Below, piece after piece: positions 26,623 through 36,654 of a stretch of DNA of 64,000 nt; the stretch's first letter is position 1, and every line of letters starts with the position of its first letter. Source of the stretch: Ciborinia camelliae. Lineage: Eukaryota > Ascomycota > Leotiomycetes > Helotiales > Sclerotiniaceae. The translations under genes and the position numbers were made by a program. Where the stretch lies: positions 946,777-1,010,776 of the forward strand of contig JANPYM010000013.1 in NCBI GenBank assembly GCA_025890175.1, given 5' to 3'. A model generated the notes under the pieces. That model was not told the DNA's origin. It was given only the letters and a program-made list of their open reading frames with translations, and did not search any database.

Positions 26623-28563
26623 CTTCGAGAGATGGTGAAGAAAGGTCGCGAAACCCCAGTGATGATTTTGTGCAGGTTGAAGACTTGTATTAATTTATCT
26701 GGCCCCTATCTTAATCTTCTTGCTTTTGTTCTGTTGTCTCAGCTAGTTATGCAGGGGAGGTTATTGAGGAATTGAGGTGGCGTTTTTGATTTATTTGGTT
26801 TCCTAGAATAGCCTCTCGCTTGAGATTTGCTTTTCTCCTGGTTTTTGGATTATCAAATCTATCTTAGTTCTTAATTCCGAAAAATGATTATGAAGGCTGT
26901 GTGTAACTCGCGTATTGAAGAATCGATTTAGTGAAATCAATATCCAGTGACTACATATTACTCATCGAAGATAAGTAAAATGTTACGACTGCCTCAAACA
27001 ACACAGCACAACGAAACTTTTGAAATCAAACACGACAAGCACAACAAACCCTTCATAAAAAAACAATCATCTCGTTCACCAAGCCCCAGAAGTTTCTCGC
27101 GAGATGCGCAAAGCAGTTTGGATTAACCCTAACCTTCTTGGTTATATTGGCGAGTCCGAGGAACATAATGAACTGTACGACATCATTCCAAACAGGAATT
27201 CATCCATTCCTTGTAATCCACATTGTCAAATCATCCAATCAGTGTGCTTTATTAATACTGCGACGATTTGAAAAATTCCATAACTTCTTTCGAGCTATGC
27301 ATTACAAACGGCTTATTATACATGGCCCGGTTGGAAATGGGCTCCTGGGCATGGTAAAAGCATAAACCCCATCCTAAATAGGAGAACTTATTGGCTTTTG
27401 TATGTACTATCTTCCCCTCCCTTCTTCTCCTCTCCAAACCTGTATTTTTATGTTATACAACTAGTTAGTTCAGTCATTATGGCGGCAATATTTCTTCCTG
27501 GGTAATGAAAGACTATGATCGTGCATTTACAGCCCTCAACCATAATCAAATTTCGACAAGAATCAAATTGAGGATGGCAGGGTTAACTTTATTATCCTCT
27601 ATTTTGAGTCTTCTTGACTGGGTGTGCCTTGGCCTTGCAACGATCGATAAGGGTAGAGAAGAACTTGGTGTTGCAACAAATCCAACAATCATTGTGGACA
27701 GAGAAGAATAACTTTTTGATGATTCAAGGCCTCCAAGTTCTAAGTTGTCTGCGCGAGGCCTGCCACCCCTGGGATACACCGGTCGTCAGGATATCTGTAG
27801 GGCTGGGGCATTGATTGGAAAGTTGGAAATGCTTTCTCACTGCATGGTTTTGATACGAAGCCTTACGTTTTAATTTGATTGAATATATAACTGGTTTTAG
27901 TTGATGTCGATGGCTATGGTCTTGGAAGATTGGGGCAATAACTAGCGTGCCCAATAGTCCCGACTGCAGCCCGATTTGAAGGTTTGGATCTTTGGGAATG
28001 TTTGGATTGTTTAAATCAACTTTGTTGCTCTGGATAGATTCAAATTCAAAACTTTCTCTCTTATTATTGAACTGTCTAGCAATAACCACCGGCATGTTTT
28101 ATATTCCTGTTTGCCAATCACGTTTTTTGTAAAAATATATTCACTAGAACTCACAAATTATCTCCTGATTACAGACAATATATTCACAATCACCGGATTT
28201 CTTCATCAATCCATAATAAGTATTTATCGTTTGTGCGATTGGATTGGTACACATACAGCTCTCTTTTAAATCGATATTCTAAATCTTCAAGGTATCGATA
28301 TATCAGCAACTTTTCGGGGGGGGGGGGGGGGGNNNNNNNNNNCATCGTCAAAATTTCCTCGGTGCAAAGTTCATGGTACCTTTTTCATCCCTTACCCACA
28401 AGGGTAAGAAAACAATACGACTCCTCGGAATCTTCACCCATCAGTCAAAATCTATGACCACCACTAGAGAGGAAATGGGCTGATTTTTTGATCACAAAAG
28501 CATACACATCGCAACAGAATTCCTAAAACTTCGTCATGGAAAATAAAGAAAATTCCCAACATC
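26623..28563. other. Intergenic region with scaffold gap
   Basis: A run of ten Ns lies at 28333-28342, directly after 17 G residues (28316-28332), so the left contig ends in a homopolymer. Minus-strand frames at 28095-27724 (123 codons), 27779-27546 and 27437-27252 contain normal-looking residues but no family match and no clear splice joining; they may be remnants of a gene. Nothing else is supported. Confidence 0.45.
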
Positions 28564-29488
28564 ATGAGATTTCAGTTTCTTCAAGACAAGAATATAAGAT
28601 GGTCTTGCTCCATTACAATCCTGCTATTCACGATGCTCATTCTCGGACTAGGAAGCATGTCAACACCCATCCTATCGATCAAAATACGGTCTGAAAACGG
28701 AGAGAGGAAACTTCCAGCATCTGCCTATACTTTTTACTTCAGCTTCTTCTGCAGAAGTAATGATTACGCTGCTGATAAAGAATGGGTTGATATAAGGTGC
28801 GAAAATTATGGTAAGATTATGGACCCTAAGATCATGGCCAGATAATGCATGGAGAGAAATACTGACAAATTTACCCGGAACAGGAAAGTTAAGCTCAGAA
28901 CACCAAATTATCTCGGATTTGGGTGACGCATCGGGTAAGGTTTAGATCCTCTGATCGATGTAATATACTATACTTACACGCAATCCATTTACACAGCTGC
29001 TTATCTTGACGACGGTTTTAAACGCAATGTTAATATTATTCCTGCCCTTTTAACCACCACATGGCTTCTCAACATTATATTCCTGTTTACAGATTATATG
29101 TCCTTGCGGTCCTCGCGTCTAACTTCTCCACGAGACTTGAAATTCTCTATAGCATCCATCTTGATAGCCGGAGTATGTAGCTCCCTCCCCCATACTCAAC
29201 CATATGCTGATTTTATACAACTAGCTATCATTCGTAGTGGTTACTATCACAACTATCGCTTTTTGGTCTATCTTATTAGATATCGAGATCAAACTTAAAG
29301 GTTCTAAAGGTGTAGGTGGTGGGGTTTTGATACATATACATGCGGGCCTGGCTTGGCTTTATACCTTGGTATTTTTCATTAGTGTGGTGGGCACGATATT
29401 TTTCGCCAAAACAGCGGGGCATAGTGATGAATATGCTCCTGCGTTGAGAGTACTGAGGGATTGTCTTCAGTTGGGTCCTCGCGACTGA
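28564..29488 (+). CDS. Four-TM membrane protein, tandem copy 1 (unrecognised family)
   Basis: Proposed four exons: 28564-28810, 28884-28934, 28997-29172 and 29225-29488, about 245 residues; introns 73, 62 and 52 nt. The 51-nt exon 2 is supported by a CTGAC branch site and by the matching structure in the next gene. Segment 1 is about 13-35, followed by an extracellular-type loop with a SAYTFYFSFFCRSNDY motif and CENYG, then three more membrane segments. The overall layout (one segment, long loop, three segments) resembles fungal SUR7/PalI-like proteins, but the SUR7 loop signature was not seen, so no function is given. Gene copy 2 lies 1 kb downstream with the same exon plan. The region is AT-rich and accessory in character. 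Confidence 0.65.
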
Positions 29489-30444
29489 TCTTAAAGTTAG
29501 AAATGAAATGTATAATGCCCTGGTTTTTGAACAAAACAAGCCCGAATGGGGTGTAGGTGAGGCCCAACACAACAATGTTCTATGATCTGAGAGACTGCGG
29601 ACACAGTTTGGTGAAGATAGAGAGAGAAGCAGTGACCTGGGATGCTGGGGCTGAAGGTGATGTGCCAATATACCATGCGTCTTGTTGATTTGAGGTAGGC
29701 AATTTTAGAAGGTCTTAAATTTTGAGTCTATGGAGTGAGAAGTTTTATGTACAAGTTGGAGGAGAATATTTCCCATCGACTTCATGATAAACACAGATTT
29801 TAGTCAGTGGGAAGATAATTGGTGAACCCGAATGATATTGTCAGACGTGGACGAAGTGTATGATACCAATGTGTATAAGTAGTGGTCTATGGGGGGGAAT
29901 CTTCGAATAGGTGCGTTATACTGGCGTATAATCCAATGCACCCGCGTAGGCCAAGTACGTATTTCTAATATCTACCTATGTATGTGTGACCGCTAACATA
30001 CGGCCACTCCCATTTATATGGCGGTATTAAATTCATCCTACCACCAATCATACCTATATCTTTCCAAAGAAAGCTAAGCATCCACATTGGCATTTTCTGG
30101 CTTACAGACAATTCACTCAGATCTACATACTGTCGGGATGGCCATGTGACTGAGGGTGTGGTAGAACTAGTGCCTCGGCGCACTTATATATGTTTCTACC
30201 TGCACCATAATTTCTAATCCAAATCTGTCAATACAATTACTTCAAAGGTCTACAAAAGTAAGTAATCAAGTCACCAGCACAAAGTACTCCGCATCGCATC
30301 ACCATCACATCAAAGCCTTTGGATTTTATCCGTCAACTTGATTTGCCTCCCATCAAATCATTACAAAGTACTTTAAAACTTACCACACCAAACTCCCTAG
30401 ACTTCATCGCAAAAAGCCAAATTTACATCCACCAAAATATAATC
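29489..30444. other. Spacer between the four-TM tandem copies
   Basis: No gene seen. The minus-strand frames are antisense or low-quality. The right end should contain the copy 2 promoter and 5' UTR. Confidence 0.45.
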
Positions 30445-31409
30445 ATGACGAATAGCCTCAGGTCCTACAAATGGGCTATCATAACAAATGTTTTGGCTGT
30501 ATGGCTTTCCATCGGCATCCTAATTCTAGCAAGCAGAAGTATCCCGATTATATCCCTCGACACGAGAGCTCTGAAAATAACTGCGGGATCTCCGGTGTCT
30601 GCATATGATCAATACGATATATACTTTACTATGGTTTGCAAGAGCAATGATCATATTGCAGGTCTTGATAAGCAAGTGGCTGAGGACATTTGTGAAGGCT
30701 ATGGTAAGCTTGAAGATAATAGTGATCCTCTCCATATAGAGATGTATACTGATAGTCTGCCCAGGGCTTTGGTATTCTAAATGTTCTTTAGTGGAAATGA
30801 TTTTCGGTGATTTTGGAAATAATACTTCAAAAAGCGTTTCGGAACATCTTGACTGGCTCAGTAAGGCCCCAAACCATCTAATAAATATACCATACTAATG
30901 CGTTACTCATCTCCATAGGTTCTTATCTTGACGGACGTTTCTACGACAATGTCACAGCCCTATTCTTTCTTTTCATCCTCATCTTCATTTTTACTACTTT
31001 TCCTCTGGGCTTCATAATGTGTGAATTATGTGGCGAAGAAAACAAAGATAGCAAATATTCCATGATAGCTTTTGTATGGATTCCTTTCTTTCTTTCTTTG
31101 CTGGAATATATGCTGATTTATAATAATTAGCTCTCGCTGGGCACCTGGCTGCTAATTGCCACGAACATCGCTTTTCTATTCATCTTAATAGGCGTTGGGG
31201 GCCGGTTCCGATGTACTACGGACGTTTGCATACCAGTACGTAGGTGTTGGGGTGTATTGGGATTGTCTTTCCTTACTGGGGTAGTCAATTTTTTTGGCAT
31301 ATTACTTGAAGATAATTCTCGTCGAGCAAACTACGAGCATGGTTCGACGAATGTGGATTCTGCATCGGCACCATTACTTTCGCGGATAAGCCCCGTAGAA
31401 AAGGCATAG
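30445..31409 (+). CDS. Four-TM membrane protein, tandem copy 2 (unrecognised family)
   Basis: Proposed exons: 30445-30703, 30792-30860, 30919-31073 and 31131-31409, about 253 residues; introns 88, 58 and 57 nt. Three phases and positions match copy 1, which supports both models. Segment 1 (about 8-30) is followed by a loop with IPIISLDTR, SAYDQYDIYFTMVCKSND and EDICEGY, matching copy 1 motifs SAYTFYFSFFCRSND and CENYG; an NNTS glycosylation site sits in exon 2. Segments 2-4 follow: ALFFLFILIFIFTTF, GTWLLIATNIAFLFILIG and GVLGLSFLTGVVNFFGILL. The short tail ends SRISPVEKA. An upstream in-frame ATG at 30319 is less likely because the downstream Met aligns with copy 1. Function unknown. Confidence 0.65.
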
Positions 31410-32309
31410 AAATCTCTTTCTATATGGGTATGGGGTAGATGGTTTTGGCTGAGCGTGGAAGCCTTCAACGCAGCCATTTGGATGGACAGACTGTGGTTTT
31501 ATATGGTACCTTCCAATAAAGATTAACAGGCAGAAGAGTCTCTGCTCCAGAAGTTGTGGGAGAAGAATTCGGGGCACAGGGCGTTTAGGAACTAAGCACA
31601 ATACAATACCAAGGGCGTTTTTTCATTGCCCAGAGCTTTCCCAAACAATAATACCGCATTAATGAGTTTTCTGAGACTCTCTTACCCTCTTATGTTAATT
31701 GATTAGTTTTCAGATAACTATGTCATGTTGGCTCGATGATGGCCAGCCGCTTTTGAATTCTAAACCCCTGCTCACATGCACACTGCTCATGAGTATGGAT
31801 ATGGTGAATTATTAATACTAACTATTCATACATCACTAAGAGTAAAACTCATAGATGCATGTCATATGTCTTGTTTACTTGAGAGATTTTAAACTTCTTT
31901 AACCATAATCATTCCTGTTTAGCCTCGAATTCTAGAGTTGCGAAATGACGGTCAAAACAAGTTGCACTATCACATGAAGTAATGTCAGATGGATCTTGAT
32001 ATTCTCGTTTCACTGATCATTTTGCAAATTCCGATATAAATTAGTGGAAAATCTTTTAGTATCAAGCCAACATAACCTTATAATTACTACATCGAGAAAT
32101 GCCTCAATCAACATAAGGTAAAGCCTTATAGCCTCGTACATCAAATCTTATTTTTTGTTTAAGCAAAAGGCCCATCAAATCGATTCTACACCCTCAGAAT
32201 GGAATCCCTAGATTCAATACACATGCAGTCTCTTGCAGTCTGAAAAATACAGTCTCCCTTGCCACTGCGAATCATAACATTGAAATTAACTTGCCTTCCC
32301 GAACGTTTC
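31410..32309. other. Spacer after four-TM copy 2
   Basis: AT-rich DNA with no supported gene. The minus-strand frame at 31601-31374 is antisense to the end of copy 2. Confidence 0.45.
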
Positions 32310-32869
32310 ATGATGCAACACAAAAATGTTATCAGAATAAGTTCACTCCTGACTTTCCTAACTCTTCTTACCAGTCTGTTTCTCTTCCTCATCATCTTCA
32401 TGTAAGCTTCATCGGTTCTCTAAGTCCTTTGTTCTTAATACCTAACTCTGTTCCCCGGTATCAAACCACTTTTATGTTTCCTTGTATACACTCTTTTTGC
32501 TTCCTAATACAACTTTAACTCCCCATTTTCCTTCAAAATCAGGCAATATTGACTCCCCGATCTTGTAGTGGAAACAAACCTTCTTCTACAAACTTACACT
32601 TCGCCATCCTTTCAGTTGACACCACAAACTTCATATCCACATATGCAGAACTCCAAGAATCTAATAAGACGCATGGTATCGATGTGATATATTTGAGAAC
32701 TTACTACAAGGCAAATTATATTGATGGATCGCCGTCATTGAATTTGGGCGGAGGATGGTGGACATGGAGTGTAGAGATCATTCTAAGCCACTGGAGTGAC
32801 GTGCAAGTAAAACGAGCTGAAAACAAAGATGTACTGATATTGGCCCCCTGGAAAGTTCATAGCAGATGA
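32310..32869 (+). pseudogene. Probable third, decayed copy of the four-TM gene
   Basis: A first exon 32310-32401 encodes a Met-start and a hydrophobic helix (SSLLTFLTLLTSLFLFLIIF), ending at a GTAAGC donor. Joined to 32569-32869 through a TAG acceptor, it reads on in frame with FAILSVDTTN, GIDVIYLR and YYKANYID. These resemble IPIISLDTR, QYDIYFT and CKSND of copy 2. The protein then ends after about 130 residues without membrane segments 2-4, so it looks truncated. Intron length (167 nt) is longer than in the intact copies. It could also be an unrelated single-TM small protein. Confidence 0.4.
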
Positions 32870-33442
32870 TTTTATAACAGAACATCCAACCAACAACTCG
32901 AGGTTTCCGTCAGAGCTTATTAGTATGATCTTCCAAACTATAATTTATCATCAAATTACTAACATAATGCTCCAACTCCAGGGTCGCGTGTTTATATTAG
33001 TTCGCTTTTATCTACACTCTCTTAGCTCTACATCTGCCGCGATACTAGTGAATCTGTATACGGCCGCAGGCTGTATTAGCAGATTCACTAAGGCGTCCAG
33101 CTGCATGCGGCCTATTTGTCCGCTACGCGGGCATTTAAGCTTTTATAGATTAATTTATAATCAATATGTAATACAATACTACCTAGTATACAATCTAATT
33201 GTTAATTAACAATATCTACTACCAAAGTGATTCCAACAATATCATTAATACTATAGAGATTATATACTTAATATTACTAGTTAATCTTGCTACCATATAG
33301 ATATGATTCATTACTCTAAGATGAACCAACAATTTTGATCTAAATTTTTTAAAAATCTGTTTTTCAAAACTTCAAAATTATTGAAAAAAAAGTATATAAA
33401 GAAAATCCCTTAAAAAACTTAAAAAAAAAAGCAAAAAAGCAA

Positions 33443-33557
33443 TGATGAGAGTGGGATTCGAACCCACGCCTGTTTCCAGACCAGGAGATTGAAACAATCG
33501 TTTGTTAAGAGTTGGATACCTTAACCTGGCGCCTTAGACCAACTCGGCCATCTCACC
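33443..33557 (-). tRNA. tRNA-Leu (AAG), intron-containing
   Basis: Acceptor stem GGTGAGA pairs with TCTCATC and the discriminator base is A. The anticodon stem CCAGG/CCTGG encloses the loop TTAAGG, giving anticodon AAG. The long variable arm typical of tRNA-Leu is present, and the T arm is GTGGGTTCGAATCCCAC. An intron of about 30 nt lies one base 3' of the anticodon. It is an inverted partner of the copy at 35546-35657, with the same exons but a different intron. Confidence 0.92.
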
Positions 33558-33931
33558 ATGTTTGTTGCAATTCGGCGTGAATTTTAAGTATATATCGATG
33601 CTGTGGTATGGATGTAGTGGAGAAGGAGGGAACTGCTCCACTTAAAGTTTTTTAGATCAAGGAAGGCTAGTGGAGCCTTGATACTTCAAAGTGAAAGGGC
33701 GGATATTAATAATTGTTTACTCATTTCACCATTATAACTAGGCCCCTGTCTAGTAAATGCTATATAGCTAATAATATAATCACTCTTTATATTTAAATAA
33801 TGATTTTCTAAAAAATCCTTTTATCTTTAGAATTAAGAGTATGACTCTACCTAGGATATATGGAAAGCATAGTGTCGGATTGCTTGTAGGAATCGCATGG
33901 ATTTCTACGATTCTCACAAGTAATCTAATAC

Positions 33932-34026
33932 GATGGAAGAGTGTAAAAAGAACGAAGTTGTCATTATACTATCTAGAATGACTAGGTATGTATTTGTTAT
34001 CTCTGTTACGCTAGTACTAGCGTAAC
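33932..34026 (+). repeat. 95-bp repeat ending in a 22-bp palindrome, copy 1
   Basis: This stretch, containing GAAGTTGTCATTATACTAT, ends in the perfect palindrome GTTACGCTAGTACTAGCGTAAC halves (34005-34026). An inverted, diverged copy is at 34476-34568, sharing the palindrome exactly. Confidence 0.6.
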
Positions 34027-34475
34027 ATAATCCAACCCTATACTTCCCACATATCCTAGTTAGTCATACTCTTACTGTTGGAATCACCTCAGTGGTATGT
34101 GTTGTTGATCAACGTTTATTTTGAATGGTATTGTAATTGCATATCGATCGAAGATCGATCTGCGTAGGCTTATATTCCCGCTACGGATAGGCCGCACGCA
34201 GCTGGGCGCCCTAGTGATGCGGCCGTATTAGTAGATTCACTAGTATGGATCGCGACAATAATATTATAAAAAGAAAGCCGCTCCTCTCTCGCTTTCTCCT
34301 TCGCTTCCCCCTTCGCTTTCTTTTCACCCTTTTCGCGGCCTTTTTTTTATAATATTATATTATTTTAAATAAATATTTATAAAATAAAATACGGTTCAGG
34401 CTCTATGGATTTACCTACATTAATATATAAATATTTATTATATTAATAATCACATAAGCCGATTGCAATGAGATT

Positions 34476-34568
34476 GTTACGCTAGTACTAGCGTAACACT
34501 AGATAGCAGTACATAGCATTCTTCCATAGCATAATGACAACTTCGTCCCTCTTACACTCTTTAGACCG
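34476..34568 (-). repeat. 95-bp repeat ending in a 22-bp palindrome, copy 2 (inverted)
   Basis: Reverse-strand copy of the repeat at 33932-34026. The palindrome is at 34476-34497 and is identical; the rest is about 80 percent alike by eye. No coding content. Confidence 0.6.
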
Positions 34569-34702
34569 TTCCAAAGATGAAGGGGTCGGTTTTTTTGCTC
34601 CTGCCCCGAAACTGTCACGATGCTGACGCATTGAGAGTGAAGTATTATGTATTGCTTGAAGAGCCTTACTCCTATAAAGGGCTACACCCTTTATATGCGT
34701 GA

Positions 34703-34788
34703 GGCAGTACAGCCGTACGGCCTAGGTAACGAGAATCTATGCCTGATATCTCAGGCGTTCCTCTAGGCCGTAAAGGTTCACTACTGCC
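34703..34788. repeat. Nested hairpin-forming sequence
   Basis: GGCAGTA (34703-34709) pairs with TACTGCC (34782-34788). Inside, ACGGCCTAG (34717-34725) pairs with CTAGGCCGT (34763-34771), and the core GCCTGATATCTCAGGC (34741-34756) is itself a hairpin. A smaller AAAGGG/CCCTTT hairpin lies just to the left. It may be a structured RNA or a cruciform-prone repeat; no known RNA family is recognised. Confidence 0.5.
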
Positions 34789-35043
34789 GTAACAGAAACC
34801 CTTTTACTGCGTTTCAGACATAAGGGCAGCTGGATTACAACCATATATATACTCTTTAAGTGAACTCAATCTACTATAATTCCACCCTGTACTTCCTTCC
34901 TACGGTATTACCTGGTCATCCCAGTATACATACCATCAATAATTTTTATATTTATATAATTCATGGTTGTTGAGGAATTCAATATTAAAATGTTTTTAAT
35001 TTTCCTTAAGTTTTCCTTTTCGGGTTAGGGGCGAGAGGTAAAG

Positions 35044-35246
35044 TGAGGGGGAAAGAGAGGGGGAAAGAGAGGGGGAAAGAGAGGGGGAAAGAGAGGGGGA
35101 AAGAGAGGGGGAAAGAGAGGGGGAAAGAGAGGGGGAAAGAGAGGGGGAAAGAGAGGGGGAAAGAGAGGGGGAAAGAGAGGGGGAAAGAGAGGGGGAAAGA
35201 GAGGGGGAAAGAGAGGGGGAAAGAGAGGGGGAAAGGGAGGGGGAAA
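35044..35246. repeat. 12-bp minisatellite, about 16 units
   Basis: Almost perfect tandem copies of GAGGGGGAAAGA. Because the unit is a multiple of three, it creates long artificial frames (Lys-Glu-Arg-Gly on plus, Leu-Ser-Phe-Pro on minus) that should not be called genes. Confidence 0.95.
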
Positions 35247-35545
35247 AGCATTTCCCTTTTTTTCCCCTTTTTTGATTGCAATGTATTCGTTTTTTAAGCC
35301 AAAGGCTAGAGGGGCGGATTGCAGTTGTCGTATTATAGAGCTCCCCCTCTCCCTCTCCCCTTCTTTTTAATAATGAGTGTCTAATAAGCTATGCAGCACG
35401 AGCTGGTCGAAGGTCGTAAGGGGCGTGAAAAATAAATATGGATCACCCTAGCGATTCCGTGTTTATTTTTAGCCCCAAAACGGCTGTAGTCAAAGCTTGT
35501 ATTTTTATATTTTAAAACGATTCACCTCCCTATCAAACAGTTCAC

Positions 35546-35657
35546 GGTGAGATGGCCGAGTTGGTCTAAGGCGCCAGGTTAAGGTTATAGCTTAACATAA
35601 GATTGTTTCAATCTCCTGGTCTGGAAACAGGCGTGGGTTCGAATCCCACTCTCATCA
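35546..35657 (+). tRNA. tRNA-Leu (AAG), intron-containing
   Basis: Exon sequence is the same as the minus-strand copy at 33443-33557: acceptor GGTGAGA/TCTCATC, anticodon AAG, long variable arm, and discriminator A. The intron after the anticodon is a few bases shorter and differs in its 5' half, while both introns end in GATTGTTTCAAT. Confidence 0.92.
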
Positions 35658-36032
35658 CTACTCTTTTGCTTACTACTCTTTTGCTTTTTCGCTTTCTTTT
35701 GAATCTTTTCAAAACTTTCTTTGTGCACTTTTCTTTTTTTAAATTTTTTTTAATGGTTTCGAAGTTTTGGAGAGGGTATTTCTAGAAAATTTAGACGAGA
35801 GTGGAGCAGCAGAAAAATTCATATAGCGTCTACCTAGTACGTTGACGTTTTGGCGATTTCTAGTGTATGATAGTGGGGTTGGTGGGGATAGTAGCTGGGG
35901 TAAATTACTAAGTAGATTTAGGGTTTATCACCTTATTTATATTAAGTAGGATATCCATATAGGCAAGGTTGCCCTTTCGGGATATAGTATGGTCCAATGG
36001 TAGCATTGTTGCTTTTGGGTTCCACCTGTCTC

Positions 36033-36654
36033 TCATTGATTGAGAATCACTGCCGGAACCACCACTATGGTTGGCATATTGGGCCACTCTACCCCCTCTC
36101 TCCCCATTCGATTCCGCATTACAGCGATTATCGCTAGTATCCCCCCACGTAAAGGAGTATTGAGTTGTCCGATAGCCCAGTCTACTGCAATTACTTGCCA
36201 TGAAAACAACTCGATTGATGGTGACATCCCACGGATATGTGGATGGGCTGGATCCAGCACTTCCAAGTTGTTGTTATAAACGATTCTATATACACGAACT
36301 AGCTTAGTACCGATTAGTCATCGGGATCCTCATATAGAATCTCCCGATTCCATGGAACTTAGCTCAGTAGTCACAATAATACAACGATGCATATATACAC
36401 GTTCAATAAAAGTTATTGCAAGACATCTTTAACGTGTTCCCCTTCATACCATGCAAATCTAAAAATTCTTTGTGTCTCTCAATTGCAGGGATTTGTCCAT
36501 CTGTCATTACAGCTATTGAGCTGTGCGCTTTATATATGTGTGTTTTTCGCAGGGGGCTCTCAGCATCTTCGTCCATCGCATCGTCTCCATCGTTCTCTTC
36601 TCTTGATGCTGACATCTTATTGATAATTGCTAGTTGATCATCGTTCAGACCCAC
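36033..36654 (-). pseudogene. Relic of a SNF2-like helicase gene
   Basis: The segment 36266-36033 reads SPSIELFSWQVIAVDWAIG, then PLRGGILA, then IIAVMRNRMG and TIVVVPAVILNQ. This is the start of a SNF2 ATPase domain: the Q-like motif, GGILA before Walker A, and motif Ia. The Walker A residues (usually D-x-x-GLGKT) that should follow GGILA are missing, and a stop comes where the Trp after Gln is expected. An upstream frame (36654-36403) with an acidic stretch and KAHSSIAVMTDGQIP could be the N-terminal part. It is separated from the ATPase part by a fold-back repeat (36268-36384). Helicase motifs II-VI are absent downstream. Nothing here can encode an active enzyme. Confidence 0.55.
36268..36384 (+). 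repeat. Small fold-back repeat, copy 1
   Basis: Contains TTGTTATAAAC, CTAGCTTAGTA, AGTCATCGGG, AACTTAGCTC and CACAATAATA in the same order as copies at 37766-37862 and 41694-41770. It is the longest and most diverged copy and lies between the two parts of the SNF2 relic. Confidence 0.55.

Larger units (their letters stand above)
33037..34254. mobile_element. 1.2-kb element bounded by long imperfect inverted repeats
   Basis: The left arm (about 33037-33143) and right arm (about 34165-34254) are reverse complements over roughly 90-100 bases with small gaps. Shared blocks include ACTAGTGAATCT, CGGCCGCA, CAGCTGC and GCGGCCTA. The left arm also has an extra internal inverted copy of the GATTCACT block. 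The interior is AT-rich, has no transposase frame, and contains a tRNA-Leu gene. It looks like a non-autonomous DNA element or a decayed fold-back structure; a class cannot be assigned. Confidence 0.45.

Noticed and set aside
27252..27437. Minus-strand frame with NKFSYLGWGLCFYHAQEP
   Set aside because: Looks protein-like but is only 61 codons and could not be joined to neighbouring frames by splice sites.
34703..34788. Possible 5S rRNA or tRNA-like gene
   Set aside because: The hairpins do not follow the 5S or tRNA fold and no internal promoter boxes were recognised.
35044..35246. CRISPR-like array
   Set aside because: Units are contiguous with no spacers, and the genome is eukaryotic.
35006..35297. 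84-91-codon frames of Lys-Glu-Arg-Gly or Leu-Ser-Phe-Pro repeats
   Set aside because: Translation of the 12-bp minisatellite.
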